In this document: positions 43,051-52,177 of the stretch, piece after piece
Layout: every line of letters begins with the position of its first letter
How positions within the stretch are numbered: the stretch's first letter is position 1
NCBI RefSeq assembly: GCF_900100535.1
Contig: NZ_FNDG01000002.1
Location: forward strand, 186,001-250,000
Source of the DNA: Phytopseudomonas flavescens
GTDB lineage: Bacteria; Pseudomonadota; Gammaproteobacteria; Pseudomonadales; Pseudomonadaceae
Length of the DNA stretch: 64,000 nucleotides
Reading direction: 5' to 3'
The notes under the pieces: model-generated
Told to the model about the DNA's origin: nothing
Databases searched by the model: none
What the model saw: only the letters and a program-made list of their open reading frames with translations
Position numbers and translations under genes: made by a program

Positions 43051-44387
43051 GCGCCGACCTTCTGCTTGCTGAAGCGATTGACGGGGCGCTTGAGTTCCAG
43101 GTGGTCGCGCAGGGTGGTACCGGCATACTCGCTGCGGAACAGGCCGCGACGTTGCAGTTCGGGAATCACCAGCTCGATGAAGCTTTCCAGTGAGCCTGGG
43201 AACACGGGGAAGAACACGTTGAAGCCATCGCAGGCACGGGACTGGAACCAGTGCTCGAATATGTCGGCGATATCGTCGGCAGTGCCGATCGCCGGGTTGG
43301 CTCCGGCCAGGCGCAGGTAAAGCTGGCGAATGGTCAGGTTTTCCCGACGCGCCAGGGCGATGACATTGTCTCTGCGGCTACCACGCTGCCCGGCTGGAGT
43401 GTCCGGCAGCGGGCCGTCGAGGTCATGGCCGGACAGGTCGATATCGTCGCCCAGGGTATCGGCCAGCAGACGCAGGCCAACCACTGGATCGACCAGCGCC
43501 TGCAAGTCGTCGAACTGTGCCTGCGCCTCTTCACGGGTGCGGCCGACGAAGGGGGTGATACCGGGCAGGATCTTGATCTCGTCCGGTCCGCGGCCGAATT
43601 CGGCGGCCTGTTCCTTTATCTCGCGGTAGAACGTCTTGCCGGCCTCGACATCGTGGGGCGCGACGAAGATCACCTCCGCCACGCGAGCCGCGAGCCTGCG
43701 GCCATCCTGCGAGGCGCCAGCCTGTACCAGCACCGGATGGCCCTGGGGCGCGCGTGCCACGTTGAGTGGGCCACGTACCGAGAAATGCTCGCCCTTGTGA
43801 TTGAGCACGTGGAGTTTGTCCGGGTCGAAATAGCGGCCGCTTTCCTTGTCGCGCAGGAAGGCGTCGTCATCCCAGCTGTCCCACAGGCCCTTGACCACGT
43901 CGTGGAATTCCTCGGCACGCCCGTAGCGATCGGCATGCTCGACATGGTTTTCCCGGCCGAAATTCCAGGCTTCGTCGGAAACCACCGAGGTGACCAGGTT
44001 CCAGCCGGCGCGGCCCTTGGAAATGTGGTCCAGCGAGGCGAATTTGCGGGCGATGTGGTACGGCTCGTTATAGGTGGTGGTCGCCGTGGCGATCAGGCCG
44101 ATACGCTCGGTGACCGCTGCCAGCGCCGAAAGCAGGGTGAGCGGCTCGAAATGCTCGGCGCGTGCGGTACGGCTGAGCGCATCGAGATGATGCCCCCAGA
44201 GTGCGACCACATCGGCGATGAACAGCGCATCGAACTTGCCGCGCTCGGCCAGTTGGGCGATGCGCTTGAAGTGCTCGAAGTCCTGACTGGCGTCCGCCTG
44301 GGCCTGCGGGTGGCGCCATGAGGCGACGTGGTGGCCGCCGTTGGCGAGAAAGGCGCCGAGGTGAAGCTGGTCGGTACGTTTTGACAT
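43047..44387 (-). CDS. NtaA/SnaA/DszA-family flavin monooxygenase
   Basis: Monooxygenase of 446 aa: LGAFLANGGHHVASWRHPQA, FALFIADVV-type strand, GLIATATTTYNEPYHIARKF, GRAGWNLVTSVVSDEAWNFG, HPVLVQAGASQDGRRLAARV and a C-terminal FPGSLESFIELVIPELQRRG. This group includes nitrilotriacetate, dibenzothiophene-sulfone and pristinamycin monooxygenases, all needing FMNH2. ATG 44387 has GGGAGG seven bases upstream. It lies 14 bp after the TonB receptor gene and overlaps the SurE-like gene by 4 nt. Its closest relative in the window is the gene at 58911-60131. Confidence 0.9.
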   Translation of the reverse strand: MSKRTDQLHLGAFLANGGHHVASWRHPQAQADASQDFEHFKRIAQLAERGKFDALFIADVVALWGHHLDALSRTARAEHFEPLTLLSALAAVTERIGLIATATTTYNEPYHIARKFASLDHISKGRAGWNLVTSVVSDEAWNFGRENHVEHADRYGRAEEFHDVVKGLWDSWDDDAFLRDKESGRYFDPDKLHVLNHKGEHFSVRGPLNVARAPQGHPVLVQAGASQDGRRLAARVAEVIFVAPHDVEAGKTFYREIKEQAAEFGRGPDEIKILPGITPFVGRTREEAQAQFDDLQALVDPVVGLRLLADTLGDDIDLSGHDLDGPLPDTPAGQRGSRRDNVIALARRENLTIRQLYLRLAGANPAIGTADDIADIFEHWFQSRACDGFNVFFPVFPGSLESFIELVIPELQRRGLFRSEYAGTTLRDHLELKRPVNRFSKQKVGA

Positions 44388-44401
44388 GCCGGTACCTCCC
44401 A

Positions 44402-46696
44402 TCAGTAGTTGTAGGACACGCGCAGACCCACGCTACGTGGCTCGCCAGCAGCAGCAACGCTGGTACCGGGCAGGAAGAAGTTGCGGGTCAGGTCGTACTC
44501 CTTGTCGAGCAGGTTGCGCGCCCACACCCCGGCGCTCCAGTTGCCGTTGCGCGGCGATACCGTGAGGTTGGCGTTGACCAGCCAGTAAGGATCGAGGGTG
44601 TAATTGGGGCCGAGCAGCAGCAACTGCTTGTACTCGTCGCGGTAGCTGAAGTTGGTTTCGGCGCGCACGTCGAATTCCGCCACCGGCCAGGTGTAGGCGA
44701 TGGAACCGCCGTAGCTGAGTTTCGGGAAACTCAGCTGCTCGCCCTTGTAATTGTTGTAGACCTCACCGCCGGCAGCCACGGTGGCAGTGCCGTTGACCGC
44801 CAGGAAGTCATCGGTGTACTTGCCTTCCTTGTAGCCAAGGTACTGTTGTATCTCCAGGCCATGGATCGGCTGCCAGAGGAGTTCCAGTTCGCCGCCGACG
44901 ATGCGCGAGCGCGGCGCGTTGACGAAGCTGCCGACCAGCGAGCTGGATTGCTGGCTCCATACGGTCGAGAGCACCTGCTGATCGTGATAGCCGTAGTAGA
45001 ACAGCGCGCCGTTGAGGCGCAGAGAGTCCGTCAGGTCGCTCTTGAAACCGACTTCGAAGGCGTTCACCGCTTCAGGTTTGAAGGCCTCCAGTGCCAGCAC
45101 GTTACCGCTGTTGTGCGCGGTGTAACCACCGGACTTGTAGCCACGGCTGAAACTGGCGTAAATCAGGCTGGCAGGTGACAGCTGGTACTCCAGAGCGACT
45201 TTTCCCGAGGTGCCGTTATTGGAGAACGAGGTGTGCTGCGGGAAAGGATTGACGTTGCTGCCATTGAACTGGGTGCCGTCGATGAAACCGGAGAAATAGT
45301 TGTCCAGGCTGCGTTGTTCGTATTCCTGGCGCAGACCGACGATGCCCTTGAGTCGATCGGTGATGGCGTAGTCCACCTGGCCGAAGGCACCCATCGTTTT
45401 GACCTTCTGCACGTAGCTGGTGCGGGTCATGAAGTTCAGGCGGTCGGTGAAGTCGGAGTTGAATTTCTCGTTGAGGCGATCCTGCGAGTAGTACAGGCCG
45501 CTCACCCAGTTCAGGCGCTGCCTTTCATCCGAGCCGAGGCGCAATTCCTGGGTGAAGCTGCTGACCCGGTCATCGAAGTACTCGTCAGAGTCGGCATTGC
45601 TGGTGGCATCCCAGTCACCCAGTTCACGGCGGCGCAGCTCGTTGTAGGCGCTGATGCTGGTCAGCACCAAATTGCCGTCCAGGTGCCAGTTGAGTGCCAG
45701 GCTGGCGGTGTCGTTGGTGTTGTCGACGTGAGGTTTGGCGCCGCCGGATACACCTGCTGCGGCGGCGAACTCGGGACGCAGGCTCCAGCCAGTGTGGCGG
45801 CGGTTGCTGTCGGAAGCGATGGAACGACCGGGCTGGTTGTAGTCTTCGAACAGGCGCAGCCCCTGGCTCTCTGATTTGTCGTAGGCATGCTGCAGGGTCA
45901 GGTGGGCATCGAAGTTATCGGTGATGTCCCATTCCAGCTGGCCACGCACGGCGAGTTTGTCCTTGTCGCCCAGCGATTGCCCGGTCTCACGATTCTTCTG
46001 CCAGGCACCGCCATCATCCCGGATGAACGACAGACGCCCGCGCAGGTTGTCGGCCAGCGAACCGGAAACGAAGCCTTCGGTGGTCCAGGCGTTGTAGGAG
46101 CCGTATTCGGAACTGATGCCTGCCTCGAGTTCGCGGGTCGGCCGGTTGGTGATGAAGTTCACCGTGCCACCGGTGGTATTGCGCCCGTACAGGGTACCTT
46201 GCGGGCCGCGCAGCACTTCCACCCGGTCGACATCGAACAACACGCCCTGGGTTTGAATGGGCAGGGCGAAGGAGACGTCGTCGACGCTGACGCCAACGCT
46301 GGACGAGTTGTTCGAGGTGTAATCGATAAAGCCAATACCGCGCAGACGGAACTGCGGTTGGCCACTGCCGAATGCCGGCTCGATCTCAAGGCTGGGTGTG
46401 GCGTGCTGCAGATCGTTGACCGTGCTGACACCTTTTTCCTTGAGCGCCTCGCCGCCGATTACCGAGATCGCCGCGCCGATATCCTGAGCAGCCTCCTGGC
46501 GGCGCTGTGCGGTGACCACCACCTTGGGAAGGGCCGCTCCAGGCAGGGCGGCTGCAGGCTGGACGGTAACGCCATCGGTCGGCTGGCTACTGGCCGGCGT
46601 GGTTTGCGCCTGAGCCGTGGCCATGAATACCCCGGCACTGGCGAGGACGATGGCCAATGCCAGTGGCTTTGGCTGGGATTTGAACGGTATCGACAT
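44402..46696 (-). CDS. TonB-dependent outer-membrane receptor (first of two)
   Basis: Receptor of 764 aa. Signal peptide to about residue 30 (VFMATAQAQ), TonB-box-like region LPKVVVTAQRRQEAAQD, plug domain with FRLRGIGFIDYTSNNSSSVG and RVEVLRGPQGTLYGRNTTGG, then a barrel ending LRVSYNY. No siderophore genes accompany it, and it heads an operon of flavin monooxygenases behind a sigma54 promoter. It therefore most likely imports a bulky organosulfur compound rather than iron. AAGGAG precedes ATG 46696. Confidence 0.93.
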   Translation of the reverse strand: MSIPFKSQPKPLALAIVLASAGVFMATAQAQTTPASSQPTDGVTVQPAAALPGAALPKVVVTAQRRQEAAQDIGAAISVIGGEALKEKGVSTVNDLQHATPSLEIEPAFGSGQPQFRLRGIGFIDYTSNNSSSVGVSVDDVSFALPIQTQGVLFDVDRVEVLRGPQGTLYGRNTTGGTVNFITNRPTRELEAGISSEYGSYNAWTTEGFVSGSLADNLRGRLSFIRDDGGAWQKNRETGQSLGDKDKLAVRGQLEWDITDNFDAHLTLQHAYDKSESQGLRLFEDYNQPGRSIASDSNRRHTGWSLRPEFAAAAGVSGGAKPHVDNTNDTASLALNWHLDGNLVLTSISAYNELRRRELGDWDATSNADSDEYFDDRVSSFTQELRLGSDERQRLNWVSGLYYSQDRLNEKFNSDFTDRLNFMTRTSYVQKVKTMGAFGQVDYAITDRLKGIVGLRQEYEQRSLDNYFSGFIDGTQFNGSNVNPFPQHTSFSNNGTSGKVALEYQLSPASLIYASFSRGYKSGGYTAHNSGNVLALEAFKPEAVNAFEVGFKSDLTDSLRLNGALFYYGYHDQQVLSTVWSQQSSSLVGSFVNAPRSRIVGGELELLWQPIHGLEIQQYLGYKEGKYTDDFLAVNGTATVAAGGEVYNNYKGEQLSFPKLSYGGSIAYTWPVAEFDVRAETNFSYRDEYKQLLLLGPNYTLDPYWLVNANLTVSPRNGNWSAGVWARNLLDKEYDLTRNFFLPGTSVAAAGEPRSVGLRVSYNY

Positions 46697-46776
46697 GATT
46701 GGAACGCTCCTTGGCGAACTGGTGGGTCAGCTCCCTGGCGCGTCCGGGTGTGGCGTAGCTGGGTGATAACAGGTTT

Positions 46777-46792
46777 AGCAATAGCTATGCCA
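46777..46792 (-). promoter_or_regulatory. Sigma54 promoter of the TonB receptor-monooxygenase operon
   Basis: Minus strand TGGCATA-GCTA-TTGCT: GG and GC are ten bases apart as required, matching TGGCACG-N4-TTGCW at ten of twelve positions. Transcription would start about 70 bp before the receptor ATG. Upstream, CTGTTG-N9-CAGCAG at 46874-46894 is a possible degenerate enhancer site. Confidence 0.75.
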
Positions 46793-46897
46793 TTTATTAA
46801 GTGGCTGTATTCAAATGCTTTTATTGTTTATTTCACTGGGCTTTGCTGATTTTTAAGCAGCCCGCCATGCAGGCTGTTGAGAAGCGCACAGCAGCGT

Positions 46898-48475
46898 TCA
46901 GGCTTGTCGTAACCGTGAGCTACCTTTTTCCACGACGAAGTGCTTGAGCGTTGCCAGTTTGGCTTGCGGGTCGAGGCGGTCCGAGATGCTTTGCATGCGA
47001 ACGTCGAGACGCTCGTGCTGCAGGTCGAGCGACAGGTAGCCACGCGAGCGGCTGTCATAGAAGCGAATCTGCGGGTTGTCCGGGAGAATGCCTTGTATCG
47101 ACTCGTAGCCTGGGCCGTTCGAGGTGATCGAGGTGCCGACGAACTCCGCGGCTACCAGCGGTGAGCTCGGGTCCTGCGGATTGAGATGCAGGTGATTGGC
47201 CCAGAACGAATGGTAGTCGCCGCTGAGGATCACCGGGTTGCTCACCCGGCTTTGTCGCACACTTTCAAGTAGGCGCAGGCGTGCCGCTTGGTAGCCGTCC
47301 CAGCTGTCGCTCCAGTAGCGTTCTTCGTCCTGCCCTGGCCGGTCGATGCGCAGCGGTGCAACCAGCAGGTTCTGCGCGATCAGATTCCATGAGGTGGCGC
47401 TGCGCGTGAGTCGCTCACGCAGCCAGCGCTCCTGCTCGAAGCCGAGCAGGGTTCGGCGAGGATCTTTCAGGTCGACGCAACTGACCCCTTCCACGTGCCC
47501 CTTGCCATAGTTCGGTGCCTGGTAGCAGGGCTGCCGGGAGCGGTATTGGCGGCCATCCAGCAGTGGCATGGTCGCCAGATTGCCGTAAGTGAAACTGCGG
47601 TAGATGAGTGGGTTTCCATTGCGATCGAACGGCACCTGGCGTAACGGCAGGTTTTCCAGAAAGGCCTGGTAGGCGGCTGCGCGTCGGCGCAGGAAGGCGA
47701 CTCGCCCAAGCCTGGGATCCTTCGAGTATTCGCTGGAGTAGTCGTCCTGCACCTCGTGGTCGTCCCAGGTCGCCATACACGGAGCTGCCGCGTGCAGCGC
47801 CTGCAGATCAGGGTCGCTATGGTGCAGCGCATAACGATACCGGTAGCCGGCCAGATCGGTGGCCTCTGCTGCGTTGTAGTGGCGTGCCAGCCCCGGGGTG
47901 TCGAGGGGCAGGCTGTATTCGTAGATGTAATCGCCCAGAAACAGCACCAGATCCGGACGCTCCTCGGCCATGTGCCGGTAGGCACTGAAGTAGCCGCGTT
48001 CCCAGTTGGCGCAGGAGGCAACCGCCAGACGCAGTCGCTCGGCATGGGCGTCGGGCGCAGGAAGTGTCAGCGCCCGGCCCTCGGGGCTGCGTTCGCCCAG
48101 AGCGCTGAAGCGATACCAGTATTCCCGGCCCGGTTGCAGGCCACGCAATTCCACATGCACGGCATGGCCGCGCAGGCGCAGGGCGGCGCTGTATCCGCGT
48201 TGGACTATGCGCTGAAAGCCAGCGTCCTCGGCGACTTCCCAACCCACCTGCATGCTGGCCGGCAGACGTTCTTCGCTGCCAGGGTAGAGCGGTGCGCTAG
48301 CCAGCCGTGTCCAGATCACGAAGCCGTCCGACCAGGGATCGCCACTGGCTACGCCAAGCGTGAAGGGTGTTTCCACATTGGCCAGAGCCTGGCCATGACG
48401 CAGGAGCCAGGGCGTAGCCGCTGCCCCGGCAAGCAGACGCAATGCACTGCGCCTGCTGATCGAATCGTCGGTCAT
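46898..48475 (-). CDS. PhoD-like phosphodiesterase/alkaline phosphatase, Tat-exported
   Basis: Enzyme of 525 aa with a twin-arginine signal (SRRSALRLLAGAAATPWLL). An N-terminal PhoD_N domain (TLGVASGDPWSDGFVIWTRL) precedes the metallophosphatase core: AVASCANWERGYFSAYRHMA, LVLFLGDYIYEY, MATWDDHEVQDDY and SNPVILSGDYHSFWANH. PhoD enzymes bind Fe and Ca and cleave phosphomono- and diesters. It follows the second TonB receptor by 65 bp and probably shares its sigma54 promoter. A role in freeing a phosphorylated or sulfate-bearing ligand is inferred from context. Confidence 0.9.
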   Translation of the reverse strand: MTDDSISRRSALRLLAGAAATPWLLRHGQALANVETPFTLGVASGDPWSDGFVIWTRLASAPLYPGSEERLPASMQVGWEVAEDAGFQRIVQRGYSAALRLRGHAVHVELRGLQPGREYWYRFSALGERSPEGRALTLPAPDAHAERLRLAVASCANWERGYFSAYRHMAEERPDLVLFLGDYIYEYSLPLDTPGLARHYNAAEATDLAGYRYRYALHHSDPDLQALHAAAPCMATWDDHEVQDDYSSEYSKDPRLGRVAFLRRRAAAYQAFLENLPLRQVPFDRNGNPLIYRSFTYGNLATMPLLDGRQYRSRQPCYQAPNYGKGHVEGVSCVDLKDPRRTLLGFEQERWLRERLTRSATSWNLIAQNLLVAPLRIDRPGQDEERYWSDSWDGYQAARLRLLESVRQSRVSNPVILSGDYHSFWANHLHLNPQDPSSPLVAAEFVGTSITSNGPGYESIQGILPDNPQIRFYDSRSRGYLSLDLQHERLDVRMQSISDRLDPQAKLATLKHFVVEKGSSRLRQA

Positions 48476-48540
48476 GAGATGTACTGTCCGGGTGGCCCGC
48501 AGAGTGCCCGCGGGCTTTTGTGAGGCTCTGTCGTGCGGGC

Positions 48541-50811
48541 TCAGAAGCGATAGGTGGCTTCCAGGCCGTAGCTCCTCGGGTCACCGGAGTGAGCCATCTG
48601 TGCGTTGGAGAGGAAGGAGCCTTTGTAGAGGTCGTACTCTTCGTTGAACAGGTTGCGGGCGTAGACGGCGAGCTCCCATTGCGCGTCCTGCGGTTCCACC
48701 GACAGGCGTGCGTTGGCCAGCCAGTAATGGTTGGTGCTGCGCAGTGGGTCGGCATTGACCAGCGTGTCGTGGTAGGCGTAGTCAAAGAAGCCTGTCCACT
48801 CGAAACCGGCTGCCGGACGGCTGTAGCGCAAGGAGCCACCGTAGCTGGTTTCCGGGAAGCTGGTCAGCTTGTCACCAGAGAAGTCGCTGTAGACCGGGAA
48901 GGCGAAACCATTGGCGCGGGTGGCCGTCACGTCGAGGCCTTGGAAGTCCTTGTAGCGACCCTCTTTGTAGCCGGCGTTCTGGCGGATGGTCAGGCCGGGT
49001 AGCGGCTGCCATTGCAGCTCCAGCTCGGCACCCCAGAGTTCCGATTTGGGAATGTTGATCAGGCGCCCGACGTTGCCGATTTCAGGGGAAATATAGACCT
49101 GAGACTGGAACTGCTGGTCACGGTAGTCGTAATAGAACAGCGCGCCGTTGAGTCGCAGGGAGCGGCTCAGGTCGCTCTTGAAACCAATCTCGTAGGCCAG
49201 CAGCTTTTCCGGTTTGAAGGGATCGACCTGTTCCGCATAGGTCGAGTTGTAGGCGGTAAATCCGCCGGATTTCACGCCCTGGCTGATGCTCGCATACACC
49301 AGATGACCTTCGACAGGACGGTACTCCAATGCCAGTTTGGCGGAGGTCTCGTCACTGCTCAGGGAGCGGTCGCCATTGTTGAACGATGGGTTCGCATAGA
49401 CGCCGTTGGTGATGCGCTGCGTGGAGAAACCCTCCAGCTCGCGCTTCTCGTGTTCCTGACGCAGGCCCACGACCAGGTTCAGCTTGTCGGTCAGTGCATA
49501 GCTACCCTGGCCGAACAGGCTGTAGCTGTCTGCGTTCTGCCCATATTGGGTGAGGGTGGCGTAGCCGAGGTTGGCGGTGAAGTCGGAGAAGAACTGTTCG
49601 TCGAGCTTCTCTTTGGAGTAGTAGCCACCGATCACCCAGTTGAACAGCTCGTTGCCTTGCGAAGCCAGGCGCAGCTCTTGGGAGAACACGTCGATATCGG
49701 TTTTGAAGTATTCATCGGACTGCGGAATGATCGTGCCGTCCCAGTCGATGTATTCGCGACGTTTGAAGCTGTTGTAGGCACTGATGCTGGTCAGCGAAAG
49801 ATGATCGTCGATAGCCCAGCTGGTGGTCAGCGACAGGCCATTGCTGTCGTTGTCACGATGAGGTTTGTCACCGACCTTGAGCCCGGTAAGCGCCGCGAAC
49901 GCAGGCGTCAGGCCCCAGCCGGTAGCGTTGTGTTTGCGGTCGGCGGGGATCGCCGCGTAACCGGCACCGCGAGTGGGATGCGGGATCACGCCCTGATAGG
50001 CACGGGCGCCACGGCTTTCGGATTTATCTTGCGCATGGTGCACGTTGAGGTTGAAGCGCAGGTCATCGGTGGCGTCCCATTCCAGTTGGCCACGAAAGGC
50101 GTTGATGTCCTTGTCACCGAGTTTCTGTCCGGTATCACGACTCTTCTGCCAGGCGCCGCCGTCTTCCCCCGAAAACGCCAGGCGCCCGCGCAGATTGTCG
50201 GTCAGAGGCCCGGAAACGAAACCTTGCAGGGTGCTGAGGTTGTTGGAGCCGTAGCCCGCCTTGATCTCACCTTCGAACTCCTTGGTAGGCCTGCGGCTGA
50301 TGAAGTTGACCGCACCGCCGGTGCTGTTGCGCCCGTACAGGGTGCCCTGTGGGCCACGCAGCACCTCTACGCGGTCGAGATCGAAGAGCAGCCCCTGGCT
50401 CTGCACCGGGAACGGATAGGCTACTTCGTCGATGTAAACTCCGACCGTCGAGGTGTTGTTGCTGGCGTAGTCACGTAGGCCGATGCCGCGGATGCGGAAT
50501 AGCGTCTGGCTGCTGCCGTACGCAGGGTCGATCTCCAGGTTGGGAACTTGATATTGCAGTTGATTGATCGTGGTAATGCCGCGTTCCTCCAGGTCCTTGC
50601 CGGTCAGTGGGGTCAGGGCTACGGCGACATCCTGGGCCTGCTCCTCGCGCTTCTGGGCGGTCACGGTGAGCTTGGGCAGCGCGGTCGCCTCTTCGCTGCT
50701 TTGCGCTGCGAAACTTTGCGGTGCCTGCAGGGCGAGGAGAATGGTGCTGGTCAGTACCAGGCGGCGACCTCCGGATGGGTGAGTGGCGGCGAGGGCATTG
50801 TGCGTGTGCAT
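48541..50811 (-). CDS. TonB-dependent outer-membrane receptor (second)
   Basis: Receptor of 756 aa with a signal region (LVLTSTILLALQAPQSFA), TonB-box-like LPKLTVTAQKREEQAQD, a plug domain with FRIRGIGLRDYASNNTSTVG and RVEVLRGPQGTLYGRNSTGG, and a C-terminal LEATYRF. It is a full-length paralogue of the receptor at 44402-46696. AAGGAA lies eight bases before ATG 50811, and a sigma54 promoter 93 bp upstream. It probably forms a unit with the PhoD-like gene. Confidence 0.93.
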   Translation of the reverse strand: MHTHNALAATHPSGGRRLVLTSTILLALQAPQSFAAQSSEEATALPKLTVTAQKREEQAQDVAVALTPLTGKDLEERGITTINQLQYQVPNLEIDPAYGSSQTLFRIRGIGLRDYASNNTSTVGVYIDEVAYPFPVQSQGLLFDLDRVEVLRGPQGTLYGRNSTGGAVNFISRRPTKEFEGEIKAGYGSNNLSTLQGFVSGPLTDNLRGRLAFSGEDGGAWQKSRDTGQKLGDKDINAFRGQLEWDATDDLRFNLNVHHAQDKSESRGARAYQGVIPHPTRGAGYAAIPADRKHNATGWGLTPAFAALTGLKVGDKPHRDNDSNGLSLTTSWAIDDHLSLTSISAYNSFKRREYIDWDGTIIPQSDEYFKTDIDVFSQELRLASQGNELFNWVIGGYYSKEKLDEQFFSDFTANLGYATLTQYGQNADSYSLFGQGSYALTDKLNLVVGLRQEHEKRELEGFSTQRITNGVYANPSFNNGDRSLSSDETSAKLALEYRPVEGHLVYASISQGVKSGGFTAYNSTYAEQVDPFKPEKLLAYEIGFKSDLSRSLRLNGALFYYDYRDQQFQSQVYISPEIGNVGRLINIPKSELWGAELELQWQPLPGLTIRQNAGYKEGRYKDFQGLDVTATRANGFAFPVYSDFSGDKLTSFPETSYGGSLRYSRPAAGFEWTGFFDYAYHDTLVNADPLRSTNHYWLANARLSVEPQDAQWELAVYARNLFNEEYDLYKGSFLSNAQMAHSGDPRSYGLEATYRF

Positions 50812-50903
50812 GGCAGATTCCTTTTGGATTATGCGGGCACGCGGCAGAAGGCCTGTTGCCCGTCGAGCTATCCGCTCTGTGTAGAGTCCGGTGCCGGGGC
50901 AAT

Positions 50904-50919
50904 AGCATGCGTTGTGCCA
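50904..50919 (-). promoter_or_regulatory. Sigma54 promoter of the second TonB receptor
   Basis: Minus strand TGGCACA-ACGC-ATGCT: GG and GC are ten bases apart, and it matches TGGCACG-N4-TTGCW except at two positions. The predicted start is about 80 bp before the receptor ATG. Confidence 0.75.
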
Positions 50920-51027
50920 CTATCGGGAAAACCGCCTACAGCCCCTGCAAGCGAAGGGCATTACCGTTTTGTGACAGATGGCTGTTTGAGCGCTCGGGTT
51001 GTCTGTTTTGCAGCAAGTCGCGAACAG

Positions 51028-51047
51028 GCTGCTGGCTAAACAGCAGC
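51028..51047. promoter_or_regulatory. Candidate enhancer site between divergent sigma54 promoters
   Basis: GCTGCTGGCTAAACAGCAGC is a perfect palindrome with 7-bp arms around 6 bp. The same CTGCTG-N6-CAGCAG occurs at 53715-53732, also between two divergent sigma54 promoters. Its centre is about 89 bp from the predicted plus-strand start and 145 bp from the minus-strand start. Confidence 0.6.
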
Positions 51048-51099
51048 GTTGTCGAAGCGCCGATGAGCCAGATGGGTGATGGTTACCGACGTGGCGGGC

Positions 51100-51115
51100 T
51101 GGCATGTATCTGGCT
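51100..51115 (+). promoter_or_regulatory. Sigma54 promoter of the P1-family aminopeptidase
   Basis: TGGCATG-TATC-TGGCT: GG and GC are ten bases apart, with two mismatches to TGGCACG-N4-TTGCW. It lies 35 bp upstream of the ATG, giving a leader of about 23 nt. Confidence 0.65.
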
Positions 51116-51149
51116 TTAGTACAGGTCTTACCCCTCGATGGAGTTGTCC

Positions 51150-52157
51150 ATGTATCGCCCCGGCCCCCACAACCTGATCACCGACGTCCATGGCCTCAGG
51201 GTCGGCAATCTGACCGATGAACGCGTGCGCAGCGGGGTAACGGTGCTGCGCCCGGACAGGGCCTGGCGGGCAGGCGTGGATGTTCGTGGAGGCGGGCCTG
51301 GTGGGCGTGAGATCGCAGCGCTGGAGCCGGAAAACATGATCGGTGAGCTGCATGCCCTGGTGCTCAGCGGTGGTTCGGTATTCGGCCTCGCTGCTGCCGA
51401 CGGTGTCGCTGCCGCGCTCTCTCAGGAAAACGTCGGCGTGCGCGTGCAACCCTGGACGCCCGCCATTCCCATCGTGCCTGCGGCCGTGCTGCATGACCTG
51501 GCCAATCACGGCGACAAGGACTGGGGGCTGGAGCCACCGTATCAGCGTTGGGGCAGGGAAGCGCTGGCCAATGCTGCCGAGGTTTTCGAGCTGGGCGCCG
51601 TGGGAGCGGGGCGCGGTGCATTGGCGGGTACGCGGCCGGGTGGCCTGGGTTCGGCTTCGCTGGTGTTGGGCGATGGCCTGACCGTGGGCGCGCTGGTGGC
51701 GGTCAACCCGGTTGGCAGCGTGTACATGGACGACGGCAGCAGCTTCTGGGCCTGGCCCTGGGAAATAGAGGGCGAATTCGGCGACCGCAGGCCGCTTTCT
51801 CAATCTGCACACCGTGACCCGATCCCCGAGCTGTCGCGCCTCGAATCTCTGGGGCGGCTGCAAGCCGGAGCCAATACCACGCTGGCGGTGGTGGCCTGCA
51901 ACGCAGCGTTGAGCACCGCCGAGTGCAAGCGTCTGGCGATCATGGCCCAGGACGGTATCGCCCGGGCCATTCGCCCCGCGCACCTGCCTTTCGATGGCGA
52001 TACGGTGTTCGCCCTGGCCAGTGGCGAGCGGCAGCTCCAGGACGGCCCGCGTCGGCCGGTGGAGCTTTCGCTGCTGGGCTCGGCAGCGGCGGATTGCCTG
52101 GCCCGCGCTATCGCCCGAGGCGTGTACGAGGCGGATGCAGCGGCAAGGCGTGCTTGA
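51150..52157 (+). CDS. P1-family (DmpA/BapA type) aminopeptidase
   Basis: Self-processing N-terminal-nucleophile peptidase of 335 aa. Family landmarks are NLITDVHGLRVGN, GVTVLRPD, ALVLSGGSVFGLAAADGV and GGLGSASLVL. The cleavage and nucleophile segment is GANTTLAVVACNAALSTAEC, with predicted cut Asn242/Thr243. Relatives remove N-terminal amino acids from D-peptides or beta-peptides, including beta-alanine and taurine-like spacers. ATG 51150 is preferred over ATG 51138 because GGAG lies six bases before it. It is a single-gene unit behind a sigma54 promoter and likely trims a peptide-like sulfur substrate. No signal peptide is seen. Confidence 0.9.
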   Translation: MYRPGPHNLITDVHGLRVGNLTDERVRSGVTVLRPDRAWRAGVDVRGGGPGGREIAALEPENMIGELHALVLSGGSVFGLAAADGVAAALSQENVGVRVQPWTPAIPIVPAAVLHDLANHGDKDWGLEPPYQRWGREALANAAEVFELGAVGAGRGALAGTRPGGLGSASLVLGDGLTVGALVAVNPVGSVYMDDGSSFWAWPWEIEGEFGDRRPLSQSAHRDPIPELSRLESLGRLQAGANTTLAVVACNAALSTAECKRLAIMAQDGIARAIRPAHLPFDGDTVFALASGERQLQDGPRRPVELSLLGSAAADCLARAIARGVYEADAAARRA

Positions 52158-52177
52158 CCCACTCGGCGTTGCCCACG

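Noticed and set aside
49012-50478. Plus-strand open frame of 488 codons inside the second TonB receptor gene
   Set aside because: Shadow frame; the receptor reading on the minus strand carries signal peptide, plug and barrel motifs.
44402-50811. TonB receptors as siderophore or iron receptors
   Set aside because: No Fur-box-like sequence was seen upstream, no siderophore, FecIR-type or reductase genes are nearby, and both have sigma54 promoters in a sulfur island.
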